From Adiantum capillus-veneris (Eukaryota; Streptophyta; Polypodiopsida; Polypodiales; Pteridaceae), in assembly GCA_014529385.2 (NCBI GenBank), contig CM043958.1:78907169-78971168 (forward strand): DNA of 64,000 bases. The letters run 5' to 3'. The stretch's first letter is position 1. Every line of letters starts with the position of its first letter. Below, one piece after another: positions 42,063 to 52,830 of this stretch. Below the pieces are notes generated by a model that made no database searches, was not told the DNA's origin, and saw only the letters and a list, made by a program, of their open reading frames with translations. A program made the position numbers and the translations under genes.

Positions 42063-42776
42063 TCATTGAAGGTAGAGGGAGAAAGGACAATTTGTATGAA
42101 ATGTTTGCAAGCATAAGTGAAAATGCACAATAACTCTCACGATAATCTTCTCCCTCCCCCCTCTCTCTCCCTCTCTCTCTTGCACCCAACATGGACTGGA
42201 ATAAACCGGCATTTGACAGCGTGTAAACAAGTATCATTAAATTATTTTAATTTGTGTCATAGTAAGAGCGAGCAAGACCCACTGGTAGGCAGATCATGGA
42301 AGCTAGTAGGTAGAAGATCTCTTTGAAGATGTATCAGAAAGACTTTTCTCTAAGATCGGTTGTAAGGTTGGAAAATTTCCTTGATTGACACTTCCTTCTA
42401 TCAAAACATGACTTGAGTGGTCTCTAATAGTAGGATTTCTATTCTTATATAACTTTCTTAATCCCAAATATATCATGAAAATTACGTTTGCAAAACCCTG
42501 ACCTGTTACCTTTTATGATGCATCCAATCTTTCAATGGAAGGCAACTAGAGCTGCAAACTCTGATTTCCACAACTTGTACCAAAATCACTTGGTGGCTAT
42601 AAGTCTACAGCCACTCTGTTAGTCAAAATCTGAACCAAGCAAAGTTCTATCGTACTTTCGACACAAAACATTATTTTGCTTGCAATTTACACAATTCAAA
42701 TCCTAAATGAATTTTGAAAAGACCACTATGCTTCTAGGGACTAGTGCTAGATTTGGTATGAATCTGGGTTCAATCT
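41896..42776. other. Interval with (TC)n(AC)n microsatellite, no gene seen
   Basis: (TC)n followed by (AC)n at 41978-42060 and a CT-rich run at 42148-42180. The rest is AT-rich and non-coding. Confidence 0.5.
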
Positions 42777-43651
42777 ATGTGGATCGCGATTCACGTACCC
42801 TTGTGTTAGAATGCACTGAAATTTGGCACACACGTTTTCCTCAGCCCCTTGATCCCTACTTTATGGTTTTTATGTGATTTGGATCAGTTTGGGTCACCCA
42901 AAAGTGAAACCCTAAGTCTGTTTGGCAATATCTAGACTTGAAGTACTTTTGCCCTCTTTTGACCCACTTCTTGGAGTTTTTTTACTATTCTTCTTTTGAA
43001 TATTTTTTTTGTATAAGTCTTTGCTACAACTCTATATGGTCTCTGTCCGAAAAACAAAAAAGAAGACATGGATCGCAATCCATGTTTCATCGGATCTGGA
43101 CCCCAAATTTTTCTTGATGATTACCTACAGTATGAGTAGTCCACTTCACCACTTATTTTTTGATTTGGAAAACTTTCTATTGATCAAAAGAATTTTTTAT
43201 GTGTCTACCCTACGGTTTTTGTCTAACAATTGGTCTTTTGATGATTTGGTCAACTTTTAGCAGTTTTTTGCTATGGTGCCTCTGCAAAAGTTGTCCCAAA
43301 TGTTAGCAACTACACACTTCTCAAATATCAGCTTCAGATTATCAAATGGGACATGGATCGTGATCCGTGTTTGACCACATCTAAACATGAAATTTGGTCA
43401 ATTGTATGGTTGCACTTTGTAGATGTCAGATTTTCACTTATTTTTTAATTTGAATTTTAAAAAGTAAAAATCCTCAAATTTTGATCAATTTCCAAGGTTT
43501 TTGTGCCTTTTGTTCCAATTTCTTAATGTGAGTGAGTTTTTTGTGTCAATTACTCACCAAAAGTGTATATTCAGTGATCTAGAACCACATTGCCCGAGGG
43601 TATTAGTTTTTTGTCAAAAAATCACAAGGGGACATGGATCGCAATCCATGT
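42777..43651. repeat. Palindrome-marked ~285-bp repeat array 2
   Basis: A 20-bp palindrome with consensus ACATGGATCGCGATCCATGT recurs at about 42777, 43066, 43351 and 43632, at spacings of 289, 285 and 281 bases. The copies differ mostly in the central CGCG (CGCG, CGCA, CGTG, CGCA). Text after each palindrome is loosely similar, for example AAATTTGGTCAATTG and CCAAATTGAC, or CACTTATTTTTTGATTTG and CACTTATTTTTTAATTTG. These are diverged tandem units. On the minus strand the array lies inside a degenerate primer site and LTR at about 44231. Confidence 0.82.
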
Positions 43652-44212
43652 TCCTGCACCAATTTGCATGAACCTTCCAAATTGACTCTTCCTAGTTTGT
43701 TTAACCCCTTTTTATGCTTATTTTTGTGTTTAGATCATCTTTTGAGCTTTAACCATTAAATTTTCAAAATTTCATAGTTTAAGGTCTTTTCTACCAAACT
43801 ATGGTTTTGATAGTTTTTCCCCTGAACTTTTCATCCCAAATCAATGGTTTTGGTTGCTACTTAATCTACTCCTAAGTGTTGAAATGAATTCTAGGAACAA
43901 AAACACGCAAACAATACAAAACTGGAAGAAAAATAGACGATGGAACAATACTCTCAAAGCATCGAAAAAAATACAAAATGAAATGCTTTCGTATCTCACT
44001 CACAGCTCCCTATGCTTCTCAAGAGTAGATCTAGCAAGTCCCCAACTTTTAGCCTCTACCAAGCACTAAACTCCGAGTCTAGCTGCTTGGCTGCTAAGGT
44101 GTAAATCCCGAGTCTAGCTGCTTGATTGCTAAGGTGTAAACGGAATGGAAATCAAAATGGATGTCTCCAAAGTAAAATCTACGAGTAAGTCACTCACCAC
44201 CAAAGTACCACT
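43652..44212. other. Non-coding leader, with a 36-bp direct repeat
   Basis: No gene is visible. CCGAGTCTAGCTGCTTG followed by GCTGCTAAGGTGTAAA occurs twice, at about 44072 and 44108. Confidence 0.5.
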
Positions 44213-44231
44213 ATCTCCGACAATGGTGGGA
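44213..44231 (-). other. Degenerate primer binding site
   Basis: The plus strand reads TCTCCGACAATGGTGGGA. An intact gypsy tRNA-Asp site would read TCTCCGACAACGGCGCCA in this orientation; two of the four differences are C-to-T at CG. Its position corresponds to the intact site at 33235-33252. Confidence 0.5.
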
Positions 44232-45007
44232 ATTTTTGCAGGTCGCCACGATGGACGTGTATAGCATAGCTATATGGCACTAACATAATCTTAATACCGA
44301 GGAAAAAAACTTGGATGGGGTACATAGACTCTTTGAGGATGCCAACCTCAAAAAGTGAACCTACAAAATGAACCCATCTCTAGCACTAGCAAATCTATCA
44401 CTCTTGAATCTTTCAATCTACTTATGCACTATGTCACTGCTCTTGATTGTCATGCCATTTCGGCATTCAAACGAAGCAATGAAACTTTAGGAGAAGGTCT
44501 AAGACACCTTTAGGGACACTATCCTACCAAGTCTGGTTGCAATCCGACAAGGTACCAAAATCACCATCCATCGTGATCAAGATCCTAAAAAATGTAACAG
44601 AACATACCAAAAATATCTTTCTATGGTCTAGGAACACTCTCTATGGTGAAAACGTCAAAAAACAACCATTAAAGCATTTAAATTAGCAAATTGAGCTTGC
44701 TAATGTGTTGTCGGGATCCACATCAAAATCGACAGTGATTACACTTAAATTAAAGAGTAGTAGACAAGGAGCACAATGCAAGTGTTAAAACTGGATTTGG
44801 ATTACCAAAGTTCAAGAAAAATGGATTACAATGCACGATAGAGTAGCCGCTTTAAAACCTTGATAATGATAATGTGTCCTTTTCCACTTACAAGAATTAG
44901 ACTTTATACTTAGGGCTTCTCTTGTCCAATGACAGACTCATAAGGCTAAGACTCAAATTCGTACTTTACAACTCAGATTTTACATATGCTGACTCAGAGA
45001 TCACTCT
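44231..45007 (-). repeat. Diverged LTR, same family as 33254-33960 (probable)
   Basis: Just outside the primer-site remnant, the text AGGTCGCCACGATGGACGTG resembles ATACGTCGCGACGGACGTCA at the same place in the LTR at 33254. The remainder is AT-rich and diverged. The right side is interrupted at 45008 by a chromovirus element, so the LTR may continue after 50615. Confidence 0.45.
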
Positions 45008-45158
45008 ATCAGGACAACAGCAAGGCCGAACTAGACAAGGGCAAGGCCGGCTAGGCAATGTGGAAAGGGAGTCCAACTAAGGCAAAGGGCTAGGAGCCAT
45101 GCTATATAGTGGGTGGTTGGGAGGTGGACTCCTAGGTTCTAGCTCCCCTTGTCTAACA
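45008..45158 (+). repeat. 5' LTR of the chromovirus
   Basis: It starts TATCAGGACAACAGCAAGGC (the canonical TG is now TA) and ends CCCCTTGTCTAACA. It matches 50462-50615 closely, including GCCATGCTATATAGTGGGTG, which contains a TATATA promoter-like stretch. Confidence 0.93.
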
Positions 45159-45159
45159 T

Positions 45160-45173
45160 TGGTATCAAGGGCA
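45160..45173 (+). other. Primer binding site, initiator tRNA-Met type
   Basis: TGGTATCAAGGGCA lies one base after the LTR end. The expected site is TGGTATCAGAGC, so it is close but altered. Confidence 0.8.
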
Positions 45174-45958
45174 AGGTTCCTTTTTTGGGAAGGCACAGCC
45201 GTGGAGGACGGGAGCCACACAATTCTTGCATGTTGTTTTGCATGTCGGGATCAAGGAGGAGTGGAGATCATCCCCTGTGAGGAGGACGAGGAAAAAGGAG
45301 GGTGTGGGCAGCACCTCTAGCGAGGGAAGCCGCCGAGTTTCAAGCCCTGCAACAAACTACGCCCTTGCGGGCTCTACGCCATCGTACCGGCGTGGGGAAC
45401 ACTTCCCGTGCCTGTAGCAGGCGGGGACGACCATCATACAAGGCGGGGGGAGCTTTGCTCACCCCCTCGTGCTGTCTGCGGGCTGCCATATCCAGTGAAG
45501 CAAGAATTTTTCACACTCGATGGGCACCCGACCCCATTGGGGGTTAGTGGCCAAGTTTTTTTTTTTTATAACTAGGGGACGGTACCCACAGTGGGGTACC
45601 CCCCCTCCCTCTTGTGAAGCTTCGACGAATCTCGGCATCCCGACACGGTCAACAAGTACATCTACCACACACATTCTCTGCGTATTATTGGCAGAAAATG
45701 AGAAATTAAATAAAGCATCTCAAGGGGAGTTCAAAGTGACGTTATTTCTCAAAATCGATTATGATTGAACGCAATCTACCCATAATCCATTCGGATACAA
45801 GGGATTAAGGAATTCCATACACAGCGGACATTTTGAATCGATTTCCACTTGGATAATATCAAATTAAACGGGATTAGCAAGGCTAATTAATTAAACTTCG
45901 CAAGTGCTCTCAATCTCAGGTATTTTTCTGACCATTCCTTTCACTGCACTGTGTCGCC
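45174..45958 (+). other. Untranslated leader of the chromovirus
   Basis: About 785 bases between the primer site and the gag ATG. It has no convincing frame, is GC-rich in its first half, and has a T-run at 45557-45567. Confidence 0.6.
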
Positions 45959-47810
45959 ATGGATTCAGATATCAATATGACTTTTGATTTTGAGCAAAGT
46001 ATGCCTAATCCTGCCCATGATGGCCCGCGGTCGGATGCTCTCAAGGAGAGTGCCTGCGACGCTACGGCAGGTGATGACACTTATGAATTGCTCGACATTC
46101 AAGAATTTTGTGCACTTCAGACACGCATATCAGTTATGGAAGGAAATTTTAAATCTTTGAATGAAAATGTCACGAAATTATCCACATTAGTGATTCAATT
46201 AATGCAACAACAGTCCAAGGGTCCTGCTAACACGCACATGCATGAGCACGTTGCTACACAGGGGCAATTCCCTTCTAATCAAGGACAAGGTCTAATTGCT
46301 GATACTTTGCACACTCTCACTGTAAAAGAGGTGGATGAGTTGTTGAAAAACACAAAACCACCTACTTTTAAGGGAGAAGATTGAGACCGCAATAAGGATG
46401 CAGTTCCTATCTTTCTCAACGAGTGGGATGGAATTCACGCCTTACGACGTACTCCGGACACAGTGAGAGCACTGCAAACGAGCCTAACTCTGGAAGGCAA
46501 GGCCTACAAATGGTGGATGTCTCTCAAGGAGAAGAATATTATACCACAAAATTGGGCAGATTTTGAAGCTATGTTTTGCAAAGGATTTTTGCCTACAAAT
46601 GAGGCCGATCGAAATTGGACAGCGTGGGACACGTGTTCCATGCGCCAATATCCATCATTACTTGAATATATATCTCACTATCAGGATGTTATACTCAAGC
46701 TGGAAGGATTAGATAACTTTCAGAAAGTACAAGGATTTATATGTGGTCTTACACCAAAGCTTAAGAAGCACGTCAAGACCCAAGACCCTAAAACACTTGA
46801 GGACGCCATCGTGAAAGCACATATTCACGATGATCCACATGAAAAGAAAGCACATAGTACTCACGTGTATGGGCACAATAAAAGGAAATTTATAGTAGCC
46901 AATTCAAAAGCATCTAAAAAATCCAAGGGGTCCAAAGGTCCTCTCTCTCTTGAGGACTTTGATAAAGCTAAGAAAGAGAAATTATGTTTTCAATGTTTAG
47001 GAAGCAATCATGGAAAAAAGGATTGTCCCAAGGGTAAATCTGCTGCTCATGGCAAGGAAAAAGTAGTGCACACGGTGCAACTGCTGCCTCTTGAGTCTTC
47101 CTCACGATTCTCTACAGTAGAAGTAACACACACCGAGGTGGTGCATGAATGCTGTCTCACAACTTCCATGTGGCAACAGACCTTCAGACCACATGAGTTA
47201 GTACGCATGCATGGATCTCTACAAGGGAACAAGGTGCGCATCTTGGTAGATGACGGTGCTACTCATAATTTCATCAATTACGGATTGGTGAAAAAACTCA
47301 AATTGCCTCAAACTCCGAGTACCCACCGCTACAAGGTAGCAATGATGAATGGACATGATACCAAAATCTGGGATACTCAAGTCCGAGCTGTTCCATTGGA
47401 GGTACAAGGTTACTCCATATCCTTGGATTTTCAGGTTTTGAATATGGAGAGGACAGACGTGGTCCTTGGTAGGGAATAGTTGCGTAGCTTAGGACCATCA
47501 CTGAAGCATAGCTATGAGCACAACAGCTTTATGTTCGAATCCCATGGCACACATATGTTGTTGTTAGGAGAGAAGGATGTACCGTCTTCACCATTGATAT
47601 GTACCGCTGAGCTTATGCAACTCGTTTTTTATAATGAAATAGATCAAGTTTTCTTGTCTTACTCATTGTCTCATTTTCTCCCTAACATTGAATCTGTTGA
47701 ACATTCCTCAACGCCGTATGCTTCTCTCTCATCTCTTCCACCAATGGCTACTTCCAAACAAGCAAACGTTGCTAGTGAGTTACAAAAATTATTAAAGATA
47801 TTTTTCCTAA
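45959..47810 (+). pseudogene. Chromovirus gag and aspartic protease
   Basis: ATG at 45959 sits in a GCCATGG context. A coiled, polar N-terminus is followed by the gag domain (LQTSLTLEGKAYKWWMSLKE, 46466 on) and a CCHC zinc knuckle, CFQCLGSNHGKKDC (near 46987). The protease motif reads ILVDDGATHNFI (near 47240), where the family has D-S-G; this change would probably harm catalysis. One frame runs through, broken by TGA at 46382-46384 (probably a former CGA) and TAG at 47477-47479 (probably a former TGG). A frame shift near 47805 leads into pol. Confidence 0.9.
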
Positions 47811-50461
47811 TGATTTGCCACCAGGATTACCACCGACACGATCGGTGCAACATAGCATCGATGTGGTTGCAGGCTGTACACCTGTCAGTAAACCGCCCTA
47901 CCGTATGAGTTACTCTAAAGCTGTTGAGGTGGAAAGTCAGCTTGCTGACTACCTTAGCAAACGGTTATACAACCCAGTTCTTCACCATGGGCTTCTCCTA
48001 TCCTATTAGTGAAGAAAAAAGATGGCAGTATGCGCATGTGCGTAGACTACCGTGGCTTAACTGCGGTTACGGTTAAGAACAAGTACCCATTGCCACCAGT
48101 GGATGAGTTGTTCGACAAACTCACTCATGCTCGCATTTTTACGGAAATAGACTTGCGTTCAGGTTATCACCAAGTTCGTATTCGACTTGCTGATATACCC
48201 AAAATTGCATTCCGAACAAGGTTTGGACACTATGAGTTTTTGGTGATGCCCTTTGGGTTAACCAATGCGCCCGCAACATTCATGACACTTATGGATAGTG
48301 TCTTGAGGCCGTACTTGGGCAAATTTGTCATCGTTTTTCTCGATGACATTCTAGTCAATAGTGCTTCTGAAGAAGAACACTTACAACATCTCAGACAGGT
48401 GCTCAACTTGTTACGAACAAATAAATTATATGCCAAGGAATCTAAGTATGATTTTCTGAAAGAAGAAATTCACTATCTAGGGCATGTTATTTCAGTTAAT
48501 GCGCTATATATGGATCAATCCAAAGTGGATACAATCTGGCAATGGCCTTCTCCTAAAAATATGGAAGAGTTACAGATTTTTTAAGGATTTGCAGGTTTTT
48601 ACCCTCAAGTTCGTTAAAAACTATGCTAATATTGTTCCCATGAAAGGCAAAGGCAAAGCTTTTCAATGGGGACCCGCTCAAAAACACAGTTTTGATACGC
48701 TCAAGGATGCATTAGCTATAGCTCCCATACTAGCCATTGTAGATCCTTGAAACCATTCGTTTTGGAAACGGATGCCAGTAACTATGCTATTGGAGCAGTC
48801 ATGTTACAAGACGGACGGCCAATTGCATTTGAAAGCAAGAAGCTTGATGCAGCTCAGCAGAACTACTCTGCTTATGAGCGCGAACTCTATGCAACAGTGT
48901 CTGCCTTAAAAACATGGCGGCATTATTTGTATGGTGCTCAGTTTGAGATTGTGAAAGCATCAAATGGTTTACACAACAAACGGATTTGAAGGTTCGGAAA
49001 GCCAGGTGGGCCGAGATTCTTCAGGAATATGATGCCAAGCTCCGGTATCGTAAAGGTCAATACAATGTGGTGGCTGACGCTCTAAGTCGTATGCCGGAGA
49101 TCAATTCTCTCTTGTTCACAGAACTTTGTAGTGAATTTTTGGATTCTCTCAAAAGCAAATATGAGCATGATGAAGCATATTCCAAATTGTGGAGCCATGT
49201 ACAAATGAGGGATCCTTCTCACTCCAATGATGGTAGTTTTAACCTCCACACCTAGTTCTCCTCTATTGAGTGATGAACTACAGCGATGGAATCATTTCAC
49301 CATCGACAATGGGTACCTACTTCATAAGGGGAGATTTTGTGTACCAACGGATATAGACATTCGAAACCAAATTCTTTATGAATGTTATGATAGTCCAAGT
49401 GCAGGGCACCCGAGTATTAGAAACACTTATGCTCTCGTACGATGACAATTTTACTAGCCAAGTAAACATGGCTTTGTTCAAGCTTATGTCTTGCATTGCC
49501 AAAAATGTCAAGTTAACAAAGCAGAGCGCCTGAAAGCAGGAGGACTCTTACATCCTTTGGAGATTCCCAATGGAAAATGAGAAAGTATCACTATGGACTT
49601 TATTGTGGGTTTACCAACCACTGTACGAGGTCATGACTCGGTATGGGTGGTCGTAGACCGGTTGACTAAACAGATGGTCAGACTGAACGAGTTAACCAAG
49701 TGCTAGAGGATATGCTAAGAGCATACATCAACAAAAAACAGTCAGACTGGGAAGAATACTTACCTATTCCCGAGTTTTCCTACAATAGTGCTAAGCATGT
49801 CACAACTGGATTTAGTCCTTTCATGCTCGTGTATGGGTCTCAACCTAAGTCAACTCTTACGGTGGGGTTGGCAACCGAAAAGCTCCAACAGGTTAATGAT
49901 TTTCTCCAAGACCACATAGATATGCTGAAACTCACTTGTCAGAATGTCCGACAAGCGCAAGATCGGTATAAGAAGTATGCTGATGAGAAACGTCGACAAG
50001 TTACCTTCGAGGAAGGGGAGGAAGTATTTTTACGTGTGCCAGAACATTCAAAAAGTCTAAAAACTGGGCCAACACTTAAATTATCTCCCCGATATTGTGG
50101 GCCTTTCAAAATACTCAAGCGAGTAGGTGATCGTGCCTACAAATTATTGCTATCAACACATTCTCGTATTCATCTGGTGTTTCATGTAAGCCGTTTACGT
50201 AAGCGGTTACATGGGGACGACAATGTCGTTGACCAACAGATTTTGGTTTATTTCTTTGAACCTCCTACCTTACCGCATGAACCTGAATGTGTTCTCGACT
50301 ATCATGAGTTACGTACGCGTCATCATGTACGTCAACAAGCCTTAATCAAGTGGAAAGATCGATTTTTGGAAGGTGCCACTTGTGAAAACATTGATGCTCT
50401 TAAGAAGAAGTTACCCACTTTTGTTTTCAAGCACGAAAACTCTTCTTTAAGGGGGGAGTAA
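47811..50461 (+). pseudogene. Chromovirus pol with chromodomain
   Basis: Reverse transcriptase: [20 protein letters not shown] (48006 on), [12 protein letters not shown] and the catalytic VFLDDI near 48335. RNase H: VLETDASNYAIGAVMLQDGR near 48757. Integrase: the zinc-finger half is seen as SAGHPSIRNTYA and CQKCQVNKAE. The core then breaks off after VVVDRLTK (49667) and resumes as TDGQTERVNQVLEDMLRAYI, so the middle of the DDE core, including a catalytic Asp, is deleted. The C-terminus reads SPRYCGPFKILKRVGDRAYK, and a chromodomain follows from about 50280 (ECVLDYHELRTRHHVRQQAL then IKWKDRFLEGATCENIDAL). Frame shifts at about 47990, 48590, 48750, 48987, 49230 and 49445 disable it. The final frame is open for 253 codons. 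Confidence 0.92.
50448..50461 (+). other. Polypurine tract of the chromovirus
   Basis: AAGGGGGGAGTAA lies directly before the 3' LTR and overlaps the end of the pol frame. Confidence 0.85.
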
Positions 50462-50615
50462 TGTCAGGACAACGGCAAGGCCGGACTAGACAAGGGCAAG
50501 GCCGGGCTAGGGCAGTGTGGAAAGGGAGTCCAACTAGCGCAAAGGACTAGGAGCCATGCTATATAGTGGGTGGTTGGGAGGTGGACTCCTAGGTTCTAGT
50601 TCCCCTTGTCTAACA
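50462..50615 (+). repeat. 3' LTR of the chromovirus
   Basis: TGTCAGGACAACGGCAAGGC to CCTTGTCTAACA, 154 bases, partner of 45008-45158. It keeps the canonical TG start. Confidence 0.93.
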
Positions 50616-52203
50616 CATTCGACTAAAATCAAAGGCTCTCATATAACTACAAGGCTTTTTTGGGAAAATAATGATAAGGTATTGAATGTTTGTTGCACTT
50701 GATGAGGTGGCTGACTAGAAGGGCACACGTCTAGTCCATCTACCAACAGGGACACTCCCCAAAGGAAAGTAGGTGCTCTTACATTCTTGATGGCTTTTGG
50801 CATCATTCAAGATGTTGACATGTATTGAGGTCTTGACAAGATTTGTGTCTTCTATGTTGTCCTCTTGGATTGTAGCTATTGAAAGGTGTGTCAAACATGG
50901 GTAGTGCTTGGAATTTTGGGCTATTTAAAACATCATTGTGATATTGGACAATGTATGTTTTATTGAAATCACAACAAATCTCAAGACTCTCCTATCTCTA
51001 GGTATTGTTGGACTATCATGGTTTGCATTCTCTTTAGATATGGGGCTGAAATGGCACTAAGATGGCTCCTTGATGGAGTAAACACGGGTTGAAATTTGTA
51101 GCAATCAATTTACCTTGGATGCAACTTCATACTAGGTAGAATGGGGATGCTACAAAGGCACATATCACAAGAGGTTTAGGTAGCGAAATGGTTGCAAATG
51201 ATGAGCCTAGCAAGCAACAAATGGATGATGAGGATGGAGCTACCATATAAAGTTTGAAACTCTAGGATGAGGTCACCGAAGGAGGGACGACTACAAATGC
51301 TAGATCTAGAGGGTTTGCCTCTTGATGGTATAAAACTTGAATCTGATACAAAGGATGTATTTAGCAACTGTTATGTAAAGATTAAACTTGGGGTGAAATT
51401 TGACACCAATTGTACGCTAAAAATTAAATGTCGTTTAGTTACAAATGAGCTGCAAAAGATAGAGACAAAGATGGCACCGAATGCATAGCAAGCAATGGAA
51501 TATGGGATGGATTTGATGAAGGTTGAAATAGCCTCCAAGGATGTTGTCGAATGAGGCCTACTCGTGGCTTGGAAGAGGTTAAATGGTTTGTAGAAAATGG
51601 CCTCAAGAAATTGTATCACGGCACATTGATGCACCCCGAAGGGGCCCACAAAAGGCAATTAGATGGCCACTACTGTACTCATAATTGCAAGCATTATAGC
51701 CTCTGGGAAGGATTCATAGCCATAAATGTGAGGAGGATACAATTTCAAATGTGAGGAGGATACAATTTCAACCAATGTTTACCCTCACATTTGATGTCAA
51801 AACTCTCCTCAATTGTCTCTAGGATGTAGCCATAGTCATCATTTAGAATAAAGCACTTCAAGGGTTGATTTGTTGTGTCCATGAGATCCGACTTGATGTG
51901 GGTTGCAGATAGCCACCATAGTCCACGACATATATATGGGGCTGATTTGCACACCCAATGTGAGAGGAATCAAGGGCTGGATATTGCCTAACAAAACACA
52001 AACTTGGGACACTAAAACACATATTACATCTACAATTAAGGAAACATTGAAAGTGGCATGATTAATGTGGCCATTGATAGCATCACATAGATCTTTAGAC
52101 TCAATCAATAAGGCAATAGAGGAAAGCAAGTGATTGGCTGCCCGAGATGTGTCCAAAAACTACAAAAACAAAGGGTTTTCCCACTTAAATTTTTCTGGAG
52201 AGA
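50616..52203. other. Interval without a recognised gene
   Basis: AT-rich with only short frames. A 23-base tandem duplication (AATGTGAGGAGGATACAATT plus TCA) lies at about 51726-51771. A frame at 51267-51488 (DLEGLPLDGIKLESDTKDVF) is unassigned. Confidence 0.4.
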
Positions 52204-52830
52204 GGACTATCCATGGCAATGATACGGAATTTTGTCTCTTGGAATGCATTTGACAACAAACAATGCCCAATTGGGGAAGGACAAAGGAGATCTAGGTTGT
52301 TTTTAAGTAGTGCATACCATGGATATTTGTCTAGACACGGTCACCTTTGCTTGCATCGTGGAGGTATAAGTGATTTGCAACAAGAAAATAGGAGACATGG
52401 TGATTTTTTAGGAAACACATTAGTCAATATGTATGCCAAGTTCATTGTACTTCTCAGAGTTTTAAGTTGTTTTTGTTAAATGCGAAGCTGGGGCCTTTTT
52501 ACAAATTCCATTGCCTCTAATAGAAGGCCTCTGGAATAACAGAAGAAGCTAACATGGGCAAACACATGAAGGACGAAATTATGATCTAGAGATATGCTTG
52601 GTAATTCCTTGGTTTACACATAGGCCACATGTGGTGTTTTCAAAAAAGCAGAAAAAGTGCTTAACAAGCTGTGTGCTTGGAATGTCATCTCTTTGAATGC
52701 ATTCAATGCAAGGTATATCCAATAGGAGTAGGGCAAAGAAGTGCTATGGTGTTTTCAACACATGCCGAGTGCAGGGTTTATTGTCATCAGAGACATCAAG
52801 TCCTCCTCACTATCTCACACGGGCATGGGC
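52204..52830 (+). pseudogene. PPR protein pseudogene fragment
   Basis: Recognisable pentatricopeptide-repeat text is spread over three frames. FVSWNAFDNKQCPIGEG (52225 on) has the N-V-x-S-W-N-A form, MDICLDTVTFACIVEV (52320 on) the P-D-x-V-T-F form, and GNTLVNMYAKF (52410 on) the G-N-x-L-V-x-M-Y-A-K-x-G form. A second round follows from 52595: GNSLVYT-stop-ATCGVFKKAEKVLNKL, then AWNVISLNAFNARYIQ. Such proteins bind organellar RNA in plants. Frequent stops and shifts show a dead copy; whether it was moved here by a transposon cannot be seen. Confidence 0.75.

Larger units (their letters stand above)
45008..50615 (+). mobile_element. Ty3/gypsy chromovirus with very short LTRs
   Basis: LTRs of 151 and 154 bases (45008-45158 and 50462-50615) bound the element. 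CACTC before and CATTC after are a 5-base target-site duplication with one mismatch. A methionine-type primer site follows the 5' LTR and a polypurine tract precedes the 3' LTR. The interior gives gag, protease, reverse transcriptase, RNase H, integrase and a C-terminal chromodomain, the defining order of chromoviruses. Gag-pol is broken by stops, frameshifts and an internal deletion in integrase. Confidence 0.95.

Noticed and set aside
31844-43651. CRISPR-like array of palindromic repeats
   Set aside because: Repeats are 20-24 bases at 125-289 base spacing in a plant LTR leader, spacers are themselves related, and no cas-like genes are present.
45099-45768. GC-rich overlapping frames after the chromovirus 5' LTR
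   Set aside because: They fall in the untranslated leader between primer site and gag, overlap each other and have no motifs.
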